NCBI RefSeq assembly: GCF_913775425.1
Contig: NZ_CAJYIS010000011.1
Span: forward strand, 62,001-126,000
Direction of reading: 5' to 3'
Length of the DNA: 64,000 nucleotides
DNA from: an uncultured Enterococcus sp.
GTDB lineage: Bacteria; Bacillota; Bacilli; Lactobacillales; Enterococcaceae
Below, one piece after another: positions 21,530 to 31,962 of the stretch. The notes below the pieces were generated by a model. That model was not told the DNA's origin. It worked only from the letters and a program-made list of their open reading frames with translations, and made no database searches. Each line of letters begins with the position of its first letter. Position 1 is the first letter of the stretch. A program made the translations under genes and the position numbers.

Positions 21530-22720
21530 ATGAATTTATCAACACGTGCACAAAATATTGAACCTTCAGCAACATTAAAAGCATCAACAAAAGCGAAGCA
21601 ATTAAAAGCACAAGGAAAAGATATTTTAAGCTTAACAGTAGGCGAACCCGATTTTGCGACTCCTGAAACGATCCAACAAGCAGCGATTCAAGCGATCACT
21701 AGTGGTCAAGCAAGTTACTATACGCCCACTGCAGGTATCCCTGAGCTAAGACAAGCGATCGTAGCGTATCTGCATAAGTATTATCAAGTAGACTATGCCC
21801 CTTCACAAACAATCGTTACAGATGGCGCAAAATATGCATTGTATTTAGTATTCCAAGCGATTTTGAATGTTGGTGATGAAGTCTTGATCCCTACGCCATA
21901 CTGGGTCAGTTATAGTGAACAAATTAAGTTGGCCCAAGGGACGGCTGTTTTTGTAGAAACGACAAGCGCACAGGATTTTCAAGTCACAGTCGAACAATTA
22001 GAAGCCGCGCGTACGCCTAAAACGAAAGCGTTGTTGTTGAATTCTCCTTCTAATCCGACAGGAATGATTTACTCCAAAGAACAATTGGCTCAAATCGGTG
22101 AATGGGCCGTGGCACATAATATTTTGATTATTGCTGATGACATCTATGGTCGCCTTGTTTATGGCGAAGCAACATTTACACCGATCGTTTCATTATCAGA
22201 AGCCATTAAAGAACAAACGATCGTCATTAATGGTGTTTCTAAGACCTATGCGATGACAGGATGGCGGATTGGTTTTGCTGTAGGAAATCAAGCAATCATT
22301 ACTGCTATGATCGATATTGCTTCACAAGCCACAAGCAATCCAACTGCGGTAAGTCAATATGCGGCTGTAGAAGCATTGAGTGGCGATCAATCTGAAGTTG
22401 AACGCATGCGTCAGGCCTTTGAAATTAGACGTAACAAAATGTTTGAGGCGCTTCAAGAGGTCCCAGGATTTGACGTATTGCTACCAGACGGTGCGTTTTA
22501 CTTCTTCCCAAATGTTCAGAAAACGCTAGATCAATGTGGCTATACAGACGTGGACGATTTTGTAGACGATCTACTTTACGAAGCAAACGTAGCGGTCGTT
22601 ACTGGAAAAGCATTCGGTGCACCGCAAAATATTCGACTAAGTTACGCCGCAGATCAGCAAACATTAGACGAGGCTGTAGCTAGAATCAAAAAATTTGTTG
22701 AAAAAAAACAAAAAAAGTAA
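21530..22720 (+). CDS. Pyridoxal-phosphate aminotransferase (aspartate aminotransferase family)
   Basis: LTVGEPDFATPETI, NSPSNPTGMIYS, NGVSKTYAMTGWRIGF. Confidence 0.95.
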   Translation: MNLSTRAQNIEPSATLKASTKAKQLKAQGKDILSLTVGEPDFATPETIQQAAIQAITSGQASYYTPTAGIPELRQAIVAYLHKYYQVDYAPSQTIVTDGAKYALYLVFQAILNVGDEVLIPTPYWVSYSEQIKLAQGTAVFVETTSAQDFQVTVEQLEAARTPKTKALLLNSPSNPTGMIYSKEQLAQIGEWAVAHNILIIADDIYGRLVYGEATFTPIVSLSEAIKEQTIVINGVSKTYAMTGWRIGFAVGNQAIITAMIDIASQATSNPTAVSQYAAVEALSGDQSEVERMRQAFEIRRNKMFEALQEVPGFDVLLPDGAFYFFPNVQKTLDQCGYTDVDDFVDDLLYEANVAVVTGKAFGAPQNIRLSYAADQQTLDEAVARIKKFVEKKQKK

Positions 22721-22761
22721 TATCCTTTGAAAGATGACAGTAAAAGATAGGAGAGACACAC

Positions 22762-24060
22762 GTGAAACAAATTCAAATTATCGAAGCAAAACACCACGTA
22801 GGTGAAATCGTGCAAATCGGTGCTTGGGTAGCGAATAAACGCTCAAGTGGGAAAATTGCCTTTTTACAACTACGCGATGGAACAGCTTTTTTTCAAGGAA
22901 TCGTAGTCAAAAGTGAGGTACCTGAAGAGGTATTTACCTTAGCGAAAGGACTGACACAAGAAACTGCTGTTTTAATTACAGGAGAAATCCGTGAAGATAC
23001 TCGCTCAAAATTTGGGTATGAAATCGGTGTGACAGCCATTGAAGTAGTAGGGGAAAGCCAAGACTATCCAATTACACCAAAAGAACATGGAACAGACTTT
23101 TTAATGGACCATCGTCATTTATGGTTACGCTCTTCTCGTCAACATGCGATCATGCAAATTCGTAACGAGATCATTCGTGCCACATACGAGTTTTTCAACA
23201 ACAATAATTTTGTGAAAATCGATCCACCAATCTTAACAGGATCTGCTCCAGAAGGCACAACGGATCTATTTGAAACCAATTATTTTGATCAAAAAGCGTA
23301 CTTATCTCAATCAGGTCAATTGTATATGGAAGCGGCGGCAATGGCTTTTGGTAAAGTATTTTCATTTGGTCCAACTTTCCGTGCAGAAAAATCCAAAACA
23401 CGTCGTCATTTGATCGAGTTTTGGATGATCGAACCAGAAATGGCCTTTACACATCAAGAAGAAAGTTTGGAAGTCCAAGAGCAATACGTGGCCTTTTTAG
23501 TGCAAAGCGTACTAGACAATTGTGATTATGCGCTAGACGTTTTAGGTCGTGATCGTAGCGTATTGGAAAAATATACAAAATTACCTTTCCCACGCATTTC
23601 TTACGATGATGCAGTCACGTTATTACAAGAAAATGGCTTTGAGGATATTACTTGGGGCGATGATTTTGGTTCACCACATGAAACGTTTATTGCCAATTCA
23701 TTTGACCAACCTGTCTTCATCTTGAACTATCCAAAAGCAATCAAGCCTTTCTACATGAAACCACATCCAACACGCGAAGACGTGGTGATCTGTGCGGATA
23801 TGATCGCACCAGAAGGTTATGGTGAAATTATTGGTGGATCAGAACGTGCAACGGATTATGAATTTTTATTAGAACAAATCAAAGCACATGGTCTAGATGA
23901 GAATGAATACTCTTGGTATTTAGATCTTAGAAAATATGGTTCTGTTCCACATTCAGGTTTCGGACTAGGCTTAGAACGTACAGTGACTTGGTTATCAGGA
24001 ATCGAACACGTACGTGAAGCGATCCCATTCCCACGTTTATTAAATCGAATTTACCCATAA
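22762..24060 (+). CDS. asnS: Asparaginyl-tRNA synthetase
   Basis: Class II motifs [40 protein letters not shown]. Confidence 0.97.
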   Translation: MKQIQIIEAKHHVGEIVQIGAWVANKRSSGKIAFLQLRDGTAFFQGIVVKSEVPEEVFTLAKGLTQETAVLITGEIREDTRSKFGYEIGVTAIEVVGESQDYPITPKEHGTDFLMDHRHLWLRSSRQHAIMQIRNEIIRATYEFFNNNNFVKIDPPILTGSAPEGTTDLFETNYFDQKAYLSQSGQLYMEAAAMAFGKVFSFGPTFRAEKSKTRRHLIEFWMIEPEMAFTHQEESLEVQEQYVAFLVQSVLDNCDYALDVLGRDRSVLEKYTKLPFPRISYDDAVTLLQENGFEDITWGDDFGSPHETFIANSFDQPVFILNYPKAIKPFYMKPHPTREDVVICADMIAPEGYGEIIGGSERATDYEFLLEQIKAHGLDENEYSWYLDLRKYGSVPHSGFGLGLERTVTWLSGIEHVREAIPFPRLLNRIYP

Positions 24061-24102
24061 GAAAAAGTAGCGACTTTTAAAATATCGTTTACTTGTTTTT
24101 TT

Positions 24103-24140
24103 AAAGGAGTATGACAGAAATCTGTTATACTCCTTTTTTT
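24103..24140 (+). terminator. Terminator after asnS
   Basis: aaggagtatgacaga-aa-tctgttatactcctttttttt. Confidence 0.9.
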
Positions 24141-24240
24141 GTGAAATTTCTGTATTTTTCAAAAAAATAACTTGTCTATTTAAGATAGACATGTTAAAAC
24201 TAATAGTGTACTGAAAATAACTTGAATGGGGTATGTGATA

Positions 24241-24468
24241 ATGGGACATTGGGATGCAATTAAAGTTGGAGAACGTTATGAAGTCAAGCCACAACAATTT
24301 CAGCGAGCAATGACAGGAAAAGTCAATGAAGTTCGACCACAAACAATCGTATTTGAAGTCGAACAGTGTGAATGGATCGACCAAGCAATTGCCAAAGAGC
24401 ATCCATTGATCGAAGTAACCTTATTTGATATAAAAAAACCGATTGCAAGTAACTATTTTTTTAGTTAA
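24241..24468 (+). CDS. Small conserved-type protein of unknown function, perhaps DUF2187-like
   Basis: MGHWDAIKVGERYEVKPQQFQRAMTGKVNEVRPQTIVFEVEQCEWIDQAI..., own terminators on both sides. Confidence 0.6.
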   Translation: MGHWDAIKVGERYEVKPQQFQRAMTGKVNEVRPQTIVFEVEQCEWIDQAIAKEHPLIEVTLFDIKKPIASNYFFS

Positions 24469-24476
24469 GGTAAAGA

Positions 24477-24510
24477 AACTGTTGGAAGCATTTGTTTCCA
24501 GCAGTTTTTT
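24477..24510 (+). terminator. Terminator upstream of polysaccharide locus
   Basis: aactgttggaa-gcatttg-tttccagcagtttttt. Confidence 0.85.
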
Positions 24511-24530
24511 CGTTTTGTCAATTCGACTTA

Positions 24531-24539
24531 TGGTATAAT
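24531..24539 (+). promoter_or_regulatory. Extended -10 promoter of polysaccharide locus
   Basis: TGGTATAAT; no good -35 seen. Confidence 0.5.
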
Positions 24540-24575
24540 GGCCCAATGAAGAACACGACAGTAAGGATGACAAGC

Positions 24576-25349
24576 ATGGAACCCATTATTATTGGTATTG
24601 TAACGCATAATAGTAACGATATTTTTCAAACTCTAGATCATTTTGCGACCTTTTTACCTAACCCGCGTTATCAATTGGTCATTTATGATAATGCATCAGA
24701 AAAAGAATATGTCGAGAAGATGAAAGATTATCAGTTTGTACACGTAATTGAAGGAAAAGAAAACTTAGGTTTTGGTCATGGACATAATCAAATTTTTCTA
24801 CACCAAAAAATAGCTGTAGGGGTGATTTGCAATCCAGATATCTTAGTAGAGGAGCAGACGATCGAACAACTGATCTTCTTATTGCAACAAGACCAAACCC
24901 TCGCTGGAGTTAGTCCCAAAGTGTTAAATGAAGATCAGACTGTCCAACATCTTGTGCGTCATAAATTGACCGTTTTTGATTATATGTTACGCTTTATCCC
25001 TTTTGGTTTTGTAAAAAATGCTTTTAAAAAACGCTTAGCAGACTATGAATGCCGCTTTCTATCCGATACGCAGTATTCATTTATTCGTATGGGATCGGGC
25101 TGTTTTATGGTGATCGATGTTGCGAAATTTCAAGCGATCAATGGATTCGATGAGCGCTTTTTCATGTACTTTGAAGACAATGATCTTTGCTTGCGTTTTG
25201 AACAAAAAGGGTATCGTTTGCTTTATACCCCATTTGATTCTGTGATCCATCTTTATGGAAAAGGAGCACACCGCAATCCGAAATTATTCTTGATTTTTTT
25301 ACAATCAATGGGGAAATTTTTCCATAAATGGGGCTGGAGGTTTTTTTGA
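24576..25349 (+). CDS. Family 2 glycosyltransferase (probable rhamnosyltransferase)
   Basis: EPIIIGIVTHNSNDIFQTLDHF, GVICNPDILVEEQ, GFDERFFMYFEDNDLCLR. Confidence 0.9.
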   Translation: MEPIIIGIVTHNSNDIFQTLDHFATFLPNPRYQLVIYDNASEKEYVEKMKDYQFVHVIEGKENLGFGHGHNQIFLHQKIAVGVICNPDILVEEQTIEQLIFLLQQDQTLAGVSPKVLNEDQTVQHLVRHKLTVFDYMLRFIPFGFVKNAFKKRLADYECRFLSDTQYSFIRMGSGCFMVIDVAKFQAINGFDERFFMYFEDNDLCLRFEQKGYRLLYTPFDSVIHLYGKGAHRNPKLFLIFLQSMGKFFHKWGWRFF

Positions 25350-26176
25350 TGAACGAAACTATCCAAGTAGTCATCGTTTTGTACAATATGACAGTTGAGC
25401 AAAGCAATGCTTGCCAATTTTTTTTGACGCAGCCATTTTCCAAACACATCCAATTATTGATTTACGATCATACGAAGCAAGCACAGACACATCCTTTTTT
25501 TGAACATCCACAAGTGACCTATCAACACGATCCGCGAAATCTTGGTTTAGCTGTGGCATATAATCAGGCTTTTAGACAAGGTAAGGCTCGATGTCGCTGG
25601 TTATTATTACTTGATCAAGATACGACATGCACGATGGAGTATTTGACGTATCTTTTGACCCAGCCTAAAACAAATGTGGCTTGTGTGGTCCCTAAAGTGA
25701 TGGATCACCATCAAATCTCACCCGTTTTAGCTCAAGGGTATGTCGATCATACAGCACAATTTCCTGCAGTAGGTGTGACTAAAAAGCGTATCATGGCGAT
25801 CAATTCAGGAACGTGCTGGTCGATGGCATTTTTAGATCAAATCGGTGGATTCAACGAAGACTTTCCATTAGACTTTTTAGATCATTGGCTTTTTTTTGAA
25901 GTCTTTCAACAAAACCAAGCAGTTGACGTTACAGATTTCACGTTGCAGCATCGACTTTCTGTGTTGGATTATGAGACATTACCTGAGGCTCGATATCGAT
26001 CGATTTTAGCCAGTGAAGCTCTATATTATAGCCGTTATGAGATCGATTTAAAAAGACGACACCAAAAACAGTTAGTGTTACGGACACTAAAGCAATTATT
26101 GACTGTGAAAAACCGTGCCATCTGGAAATTGACTTGGCGTGAATTCAATCGATTTCGTAAGGAGGGCCGTGGATGA
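25349..26176 (+). CDS. Family 2 glycosyltransferase (rhamnosyltransferase-like)
   Basis: ETIQVVIVLYNMTVEQS, WLLLLDQDTTCTMEYL; start overlaps previous stop. Confidence 0.88.
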   Translation: MNETIQVVIVLYNMTVEQSNACQFFLTQPFSKHIQLLIYDHTKQAQTHPFFEHPQVTYQHDPRNLGLAVAYNQAFRQGKARCRWLLLLDQDTTCTMEYLTYLLTQPKTNVACVVPKVMDHHQISPVLAQGYVDHTAQFPAVGVTKKRIMAINSGTCWSMAFLDQIGGFNEDFPLDFLDHWLFFEVFQQNQAVDVTDFTLQHRLSVLDYETLPEARYRSILASEALYYSRYEIDLKRRHQKQLVLRTLKQLLTVKNRAIWKLTWREFNRFRKEGRG

Positions 26177-26874
26177 TTTCAGTTTGTTTAGTGACTTATA
26201 ATGGAGCTTGCTTTTTAAAACAGCAGTTAGATAGTATTTTGATACAATTAGCAGACGAAGATGAAGTATTGATCTCAGACGACGGTTCGACGGATGAGAC
26301 ATTGTCGATCATTGATGCCTATCATGATCCGCGAATTCAATTATTTCAAGGACCAAGACAAGGTGTGATCAAAAATGTTGAGTTCGTATTGCAACAAGCA
26401 CAAGGAGAATTTATTTTTTTAGCTGATCAAGACGACATCTGGCATCCAGATAAGGTCAAAAAAATGATCGCTGTATTTAAAAACAATCCGAAAGTGCAAG
26501 TCGTTGTGAGTGATTTGGTGATTGTCGATGAGCATGCGCAAGTGTTGCATGCCTCGTATTTTGACTACCGTCAAGTGAAAGCAGGATTTTTTCAAAATAT
26601 TTTAAAAAATAGTTTTATTGGTGCTGCGATGGCGTTCAGAAGAGAGCTATTGCAAACGGCTTTTCCATTTCCTAAGCATTTACCGATGCATGACATGTGG
26701 CTAGGGTTAATTGCTGTCAATCAGGTCTACTTTTTAGCAGAACCTTTAGTTGATTATCGTCGTCACGAAAAAAATGCCAGTGAAATCGCGACGACAAGTT
26801 CTTTTAAACAAAAATTAGTTTGGCGTTATCATCTGATTTGCGCTCTGATTTGGCGCTTAATCTTTAAAAAATGA
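26173..26874 (+). CDS. Family 2 glycosyltransferase
   Basis: ISVCLVTYNGACFLKQQLDSILIQL, DEVLISDDGSTDETL, FLADQDDIWHPDKV. Confidence 0.93.
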   Translation: MISVCLVTYNGACFLKQQLDSILIQLADEDEVLISDDGSTDETLSIIDAYHDPRIQLFQGPRQGVIKNVEFVLQQAQGEFIFLADQDDIWHPDKVKKMIAVFKNNPKVQVVVSDLVIVDEHAQVLHASYFDYRQVKAGFFQNILKNSFIGAAMAFRRELLQTAFPFPKHLPMHDMWLGLIAVNQVYFLAEPLVDYRRHEKNASEIATTSSFKQKLVWRYHLICALIWRLIFKK

Positions 26875-26968
26875 TGCGAATTGATAAAAAAACCTTTTTT
26901 TTATCAGGTGAAATAGGTAAAATAGAACACGAGATGCTTACGAATAAAAAACAAAGGAGCTTTTTTCT

Positions 26969-27835
26969 ATGAAAGGAATTATCCTAGCAGGAGGTTCAGG
27001 GACGCGTTTGTATCCACTGACTCGTGCCACATCAAAACAATTGATGCCGATTTATGATAAACCGATGATTTATTATCCAATGTCTACGCTAATGTTAGCG
27101 GGGATCACTGAAATTTTAATCATTTCAACACCACAAGATACCCCACGCTTTGAAGAATTATTTGGGGATGGACATGAATTAGGCTTACATATCGAATACA
27201 AAGTCCAACCAAGTCCTGATGGCTTGGCACAAGCCTTTGTTTTAGGGGCTGACTTTATTGGAAACGATAGCGTGTGCCTTGTTTTAGGAGATAATATCTA
27301 CTACGGTGGCGGGTTGTCGAAAATGCTACAACGCGCGGCTCAAAAAGAAAAAGGTGCTACAGTATTTGGTTATCACGTAAACGATCCTGAGCGTTTTGGA
27401 GTTGTCGAATTCGATGATGAGATGCGTGCATTGTCGATTGAAGAAAAACCAACGGATCCTAAATCAAACTATGCCGTAACTGGTCTTTATTTTTACGATA
27501 ATGATGTGGTGGATATTGCCAAAAATATCCAACCATCAGAACGTGGTGAACTTGAGATCACGGATGTGAATAAAGTGTATTTAGAACGTGGAGACTTATC
27601 TGTTGAAGTGATGGGCCGTGGATTTGCTTGGTTAGATACTGGGACACACGAGTCATTATTAGAAGCCTCAACGTTTATTGAAACGATCGAAAAACGTCAA
27701 AATCTAAAAGTGGCTTGTTTAGAAGAAATTTCTTATCGTATGGGCTACATTACTAAAGAAGAATTGAAAGAACTCGCACAGCCGTTGAAGAAAAATCAAT
27801 ACGGTCAATACTTATTGCGATTGATTGAGGAGTAA
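26969..27835 (+). CDS. rmlA: Glucose-1-phosphate thymidylyltransferase
   Basis: [37 protein letters not shown]. Confidence 0.98.
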   Translation: MKGIILAGGSGTRLYPLTRATSKQLMPIYDKPMIYYPMSTLMLAGITEILIISTPQDTPRFEELFGDGHELGLHIEYKVQPSPDGLAQAFVLGADFIGNDSVCLVLGDNIYYGGGLSKMLQRAAQKEKGATVFGYHVNDPERFGVVEFDDEMRALSIEEKPTDPKSNYAVTGLYFYDNDVVDIAKNIQPSERGELEITDVNKVYLERGDLSVEVMGRGFAWLDTGTHESLLEASTFIETIEKRQNLKVACLEEISYRMGYITKEELKELAQPLKKNQYGQYLLRLIEE

Positions 27836-27839
27836 GCAG

Positions 27840-28421
27840 ATGGGGAAAATCAAAGTAACGGATACAAAATTACAAGACGTGAAAATTATTGAGCCAGCCG
27901 TGTTTGGTGATCATCGTGGCTTCTTTACAGAAAGCTATTCACAAGAAGATTTTCACGCAGCTGGGATTACGCATGATTTTGTGCAAGATAATCATTCTTT
28001 ATCCACTCAACCTGGTGTGATCCGTGGTTTGCATTTCCAAAAAGGGGAAGCAGCCCAAACGAAATTGATCCGTGTCGTCACAGGTGCAGTCTTAGACGTG
28101 ATCGTCGATATTCGCAAAAATAGCCCTACTTATGGCCAATGGGAAGGCTATATCTTATCTGAACATAACCATCGTCAATTGTTAGTTCCTAAAGGATTTG
28201 CGCATGGCTTTATGACGTTGACCGATAACGTGAATTTCATGTACAAATGCGACAATTACTACAATGCAGAAGCTGATGGAGGGATTGCGTTTGATGATCC
28301 GAATTTAGCTATTGATTGGCCGATGGATCTTACAAAAGCTGTCTTATCAGATAAAGATAAACAACATCCAACATTAAAAGAATTTGAAGCAGAAAATCCC
28401 TTTGTATACGGGGAAATTTAA
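27840..28421 (+). CDS. rmlC: dTDP-4-dehydrorhamnose 3,5-epimerase
   Basis: FGDHRGFFTESYS, VIRGLHFQKGEAAQTKLIRVVTGAVLDV. Confidence 0.97.
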   Translation: MGKIKVTDTKLQDVKIIEPAVFGDHRGFFTESYSQEDFHAAGITHDFVQDNHSLSTQPGVIRGLHFQKGEAAQTKLIRVVTGAVLDVIVDIRKNSPTYGQWEGYILSEHNHRQLLVPKGFAHGFMTLTDNVNFMYKCDNYYNAEADGGIAFDDPNLAIDWPMDLTKAVLSDKDKQHPTLKEFEAENPFVYGEI

Positions 28422-29459
<1,038 letters not shown>

Positions 29460-29467
29460 AAACAAGT

Positions 29468-29496
29468 AAAGGCAGGAAGCTTCCTGCCTTTCTTTA
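29468..29496 (+). terminator. Hairpin/terminator between rmlB and rmlD
   Basis: aaaggcaggaagcttcctgccttt-cttt. Confidence 0.65.
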
Positions 29497-29514
29497 TGAA
29501 AAGGAGTCAAACAG

Positions 29515-30348
29515 ATGATTTTACTTACAGGTGGAAATGGACAATTAGGAACAGAATTACGTCACCTTTTAGATGAACAAGGACTTGAATATGTTTCAAC
29601 AGATTCAAGTGAATTAGATATTACAGATGAAGCGAAAACACTCGCATTTATCAAAGAGTTGAACCCAAGTGTGATTTATCACTGTGCAGCTTACACTGCA
29701 GTGGATAAAGCAGAAGACGAGGGCAAAAAAGTCAATGAATTGGTGAATGTTGCAGGTTCAGCGCATGTCGCCAAAGCGGCGGAAGCTGTTGGCGCAACGT
29801 TGGTTTATATTAGTACGGATTATGTTTTTGATGGAATGAAAAAAGACGGAGAGTATGCCGTTGACGATAAGACGAATCCACTAAATGAATACGGTCGTAC
29901 AAAATTAGCTGGTGAAGAAGCAGTAAAAGAGTATGCTAGTAAATACTATATTATCCGTACGTCTTGGGTATTTGGACAATACGGGCACAATTTTGTCTTT
30001 ACGATGCAAAAATTAGCGCAAAGCCATCCTAAATTAACAGTCGTAAATGATCAATATGGTCGCCCGACGTGGACACGTACTTTAGCTGAATTTATGACCT
30101 ATTTAGTTGCACAAAAAGCAGAATATGGCGTATATCATTTGTCAAATGATAATCGTGCGACTTGGTTTGATTTTGCTAGTGAGATCTTAAAAGATACTGA
30201 TGTTGAAGTGACACCCGTTACGAGTGATCAATTTCCTCAAAAAGCTACTCGTCCTCAATATTCAGTGATGGATCTGTCAAAGGCAAAAGCAACTGGCTTT
30301 GTGATTCCAACTTGGCAAGAAGCTTTAGCGCAAATGCTTAAAGGATAA
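29515..30348 (+). CDS. rmlD: dTDP-4-dehydrorhamnose reductase
   Basis: MILLTGGNGQLGTELRHLL, YISTDYVFDG, YGRTKLAGE. Confidence 0.98.
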   Translation: MILLTGGNGQLGTELRHLLDEQGLEYVSTDSSELDITDEAKTLAFIKELNPSVIYHCAAYTAVDKAEDEGKKVNELVNVAGSAHVAKAAEAVGATLVYISTDYVFDGMKKDGEYAVDDKTNPLNEYGRTKLAGEEAVKEYASKYYIIRTSWVFGQYGHNFVFTMQKLAQSHPKLTVVNDQYGRPTWTRTLAEFMTYLVAQKAEYGVYHLSNDNRATWFDFASEILKDTDVEVTPVTSDQFPQKATRPQYSVMDLSKAKATGFVIPTWQEALAQMLKG

Positions 30349-30351
30349 GCC

Positions 30352-31842
30352 ATGCGAAAAGACAATCAGTGGATCCTTTTAAACCGCCTGTTTTGGTTAG
30401 AAAATAAATGGAAATTTATAAGTTTGTTTGCTTTATATCAAGTCGTTTATGTAACGATTGGAACAAAAGACTATCCGTATATCGATGATGTGCTGCGCCA
30501 AAATACCGGGATAACTGATTTTGCTGCTAGCTATTCTCGTTGGGGAAGTGAAGTGTTTTCTTGGATGATTCAAGGAAGTAGACATTTAACTGATCTTGGA
30601 AATATGTCGTTTTTGATCAGTGGAGCGATTTTAACACTTGCCAGTATTAGTTTAGTCGTCATCGTTGCAGGAGAGCGTCCCTCGTTTCTTACCGTATGCG
30701 TGTCTAGTCTTCTTGGTTTAAATCCTTGGGCTTTGCAGTTGGTCAGCTTTCGGTTTGATAGTCCGTATATGGCGTTAAGTATACTTTTTTCGATTTTGCC
30801 TTTTTTATTTTGGGATAATCATAAGCGTTGGTTTTTTGTCACGAGTTTTATTGGTGTATTTTTGATGTGCAATACCTATCAAGCTTCTTCTGGAATTTAT
30901 TTAGGTATCTATCTAACGTTGGTAGCCAAAGCCGTACTGTTTGAAAACATTAGCGTAAAAACATTTGTTTTTAAAACAGGATTAGCAGCAAGTGCTTATA
31001 GTTTAGCGCTGATCAGCTTTTTTATTGAATCTTCTTTAAATCCAGAGATTGCAAGTCGTGGCAATACGGTTGCTATCGCTAAACTGACAGATATCCCAGC
31101 AACGTTTATCCACAATAGTCTCGTTTATATCCATACAATTTGGGATTATTCTGCGCGTGTATGGCAATTGTGTTTGCTCGTGATGGTCATTAGTCTTTTG
31201 GTCACAGTATTTAAAATGACAACGATCAATAAACTCTTGGCACTGGTACTAACTTTCGTTTATCTAGGCTGCTTACTCGTCTTTAGTTATGGCGTTTTGC
31301 TTGTATTTAGTGAACCACTTGTAACCGTTATGCCACGTTATGGCGTAGGCATTAGTATTGTCTTTTCAAGTCTTGCCATTTTACTTGTGGCTCAAGCGAG
31401 TCAAATGAAAGTTGGACGTCTGGTATCTGTCGTACCAGTTGCGTTGGTTTTTTATTTTACAAGTTTTGGCTTCACGTATGCCAGTACACTCAATTATCAA
31501 CAGCAGTCATTTGAACAACAAAGTCAACGTTTAACGAGCGATCTAGCGTTAGCGGTGACGGATGAACGTCAAGAGGTTTGGATTAGTAATTTGTTTAAAG
31601 ATAGCCCGCTGTTAGAAAGTACGAGTATCAATTATCCGGTCTTAAAACAACTCGTTCCGCGTAATGGAGATATGAGTTGGTTCAATCTAATGCTCTTACA
31701 GCGAAGTAGTAATCTCCAAATGTCTTTAATTCCGTATGACTTTACGAATTTTGATACGTCAGTGAAGCAACAAGTAGTAGACAATTATTATTGGACGATT
31801 TATGTCGATAATGAACGTGTTTATGTTATTATGAAACGATAA
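30352..31842 (+). CDS. Polytopic membrane glycosyltransferase (GtrII-like)
   Basis: Many TM helices, YIDDVLR near N-terminus after first TM, position in polysaccharide locus. Confidence 0.65.
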   Translation: MRKDNQWILLNRLFWLENKWKFISLFALYQVVYVTIGTKDYPYIDDVLRQNTGITDFAASYSRWGSEVFSWMIQGSRHLTDLGNMSFLISGAILTLASISLVVIVAGERPSFLTVCVSSLLGLNPWALQLVSFRFDSPYMALSILFSILPFLFWDNHKRWFFVTSFIGVFLMCNTYQASSGIYLGIYLTLVAKAVLFENISVKTFVFKTGLAASAYSLALISFFIESSLNPEIASRGNTVAIAKLTDIPATFIHNSLVYIHTIWDYSARVWQLCLLVMVISLLVTVFKMTTINKLLALVLTFVYLGCLLVFSYGVLLVFSEPLVTVMPRYGVGISIVFSSLAILLVAQASQMKVGRLVSVVPVALVFYFTSFGFTYASTLNYQQQSFEQQSQRLTSDLALAVTDERQEVWISNLFKDSPLLESTSINYPVLKQLVPRNGDMSWFNLMLLQRSSNLQMSLIPYDFTNFDTSVKQQVVDNYYWTIYVDNERVYVIMKR

Positions 31843-31888
31843 AAAAACATCAGCGAACTTTTTGTGAAGTTTGTTGATGTTTTTTTAA
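31842..31888 (+). terminator. Intrinsic terminator
   Basis: aaaaaacatcagcgaactt-tttgtg-aagtttgttgatgttttttt. Confidence 0.85.
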
Positions 31889-31962
31889 GTTGAGCAGATT
31901 TTATTGTGTTCAAGGGGCAGAATTAGTATAATGATAAGGCAGTTTATAAAGAGAAGGTGAGA

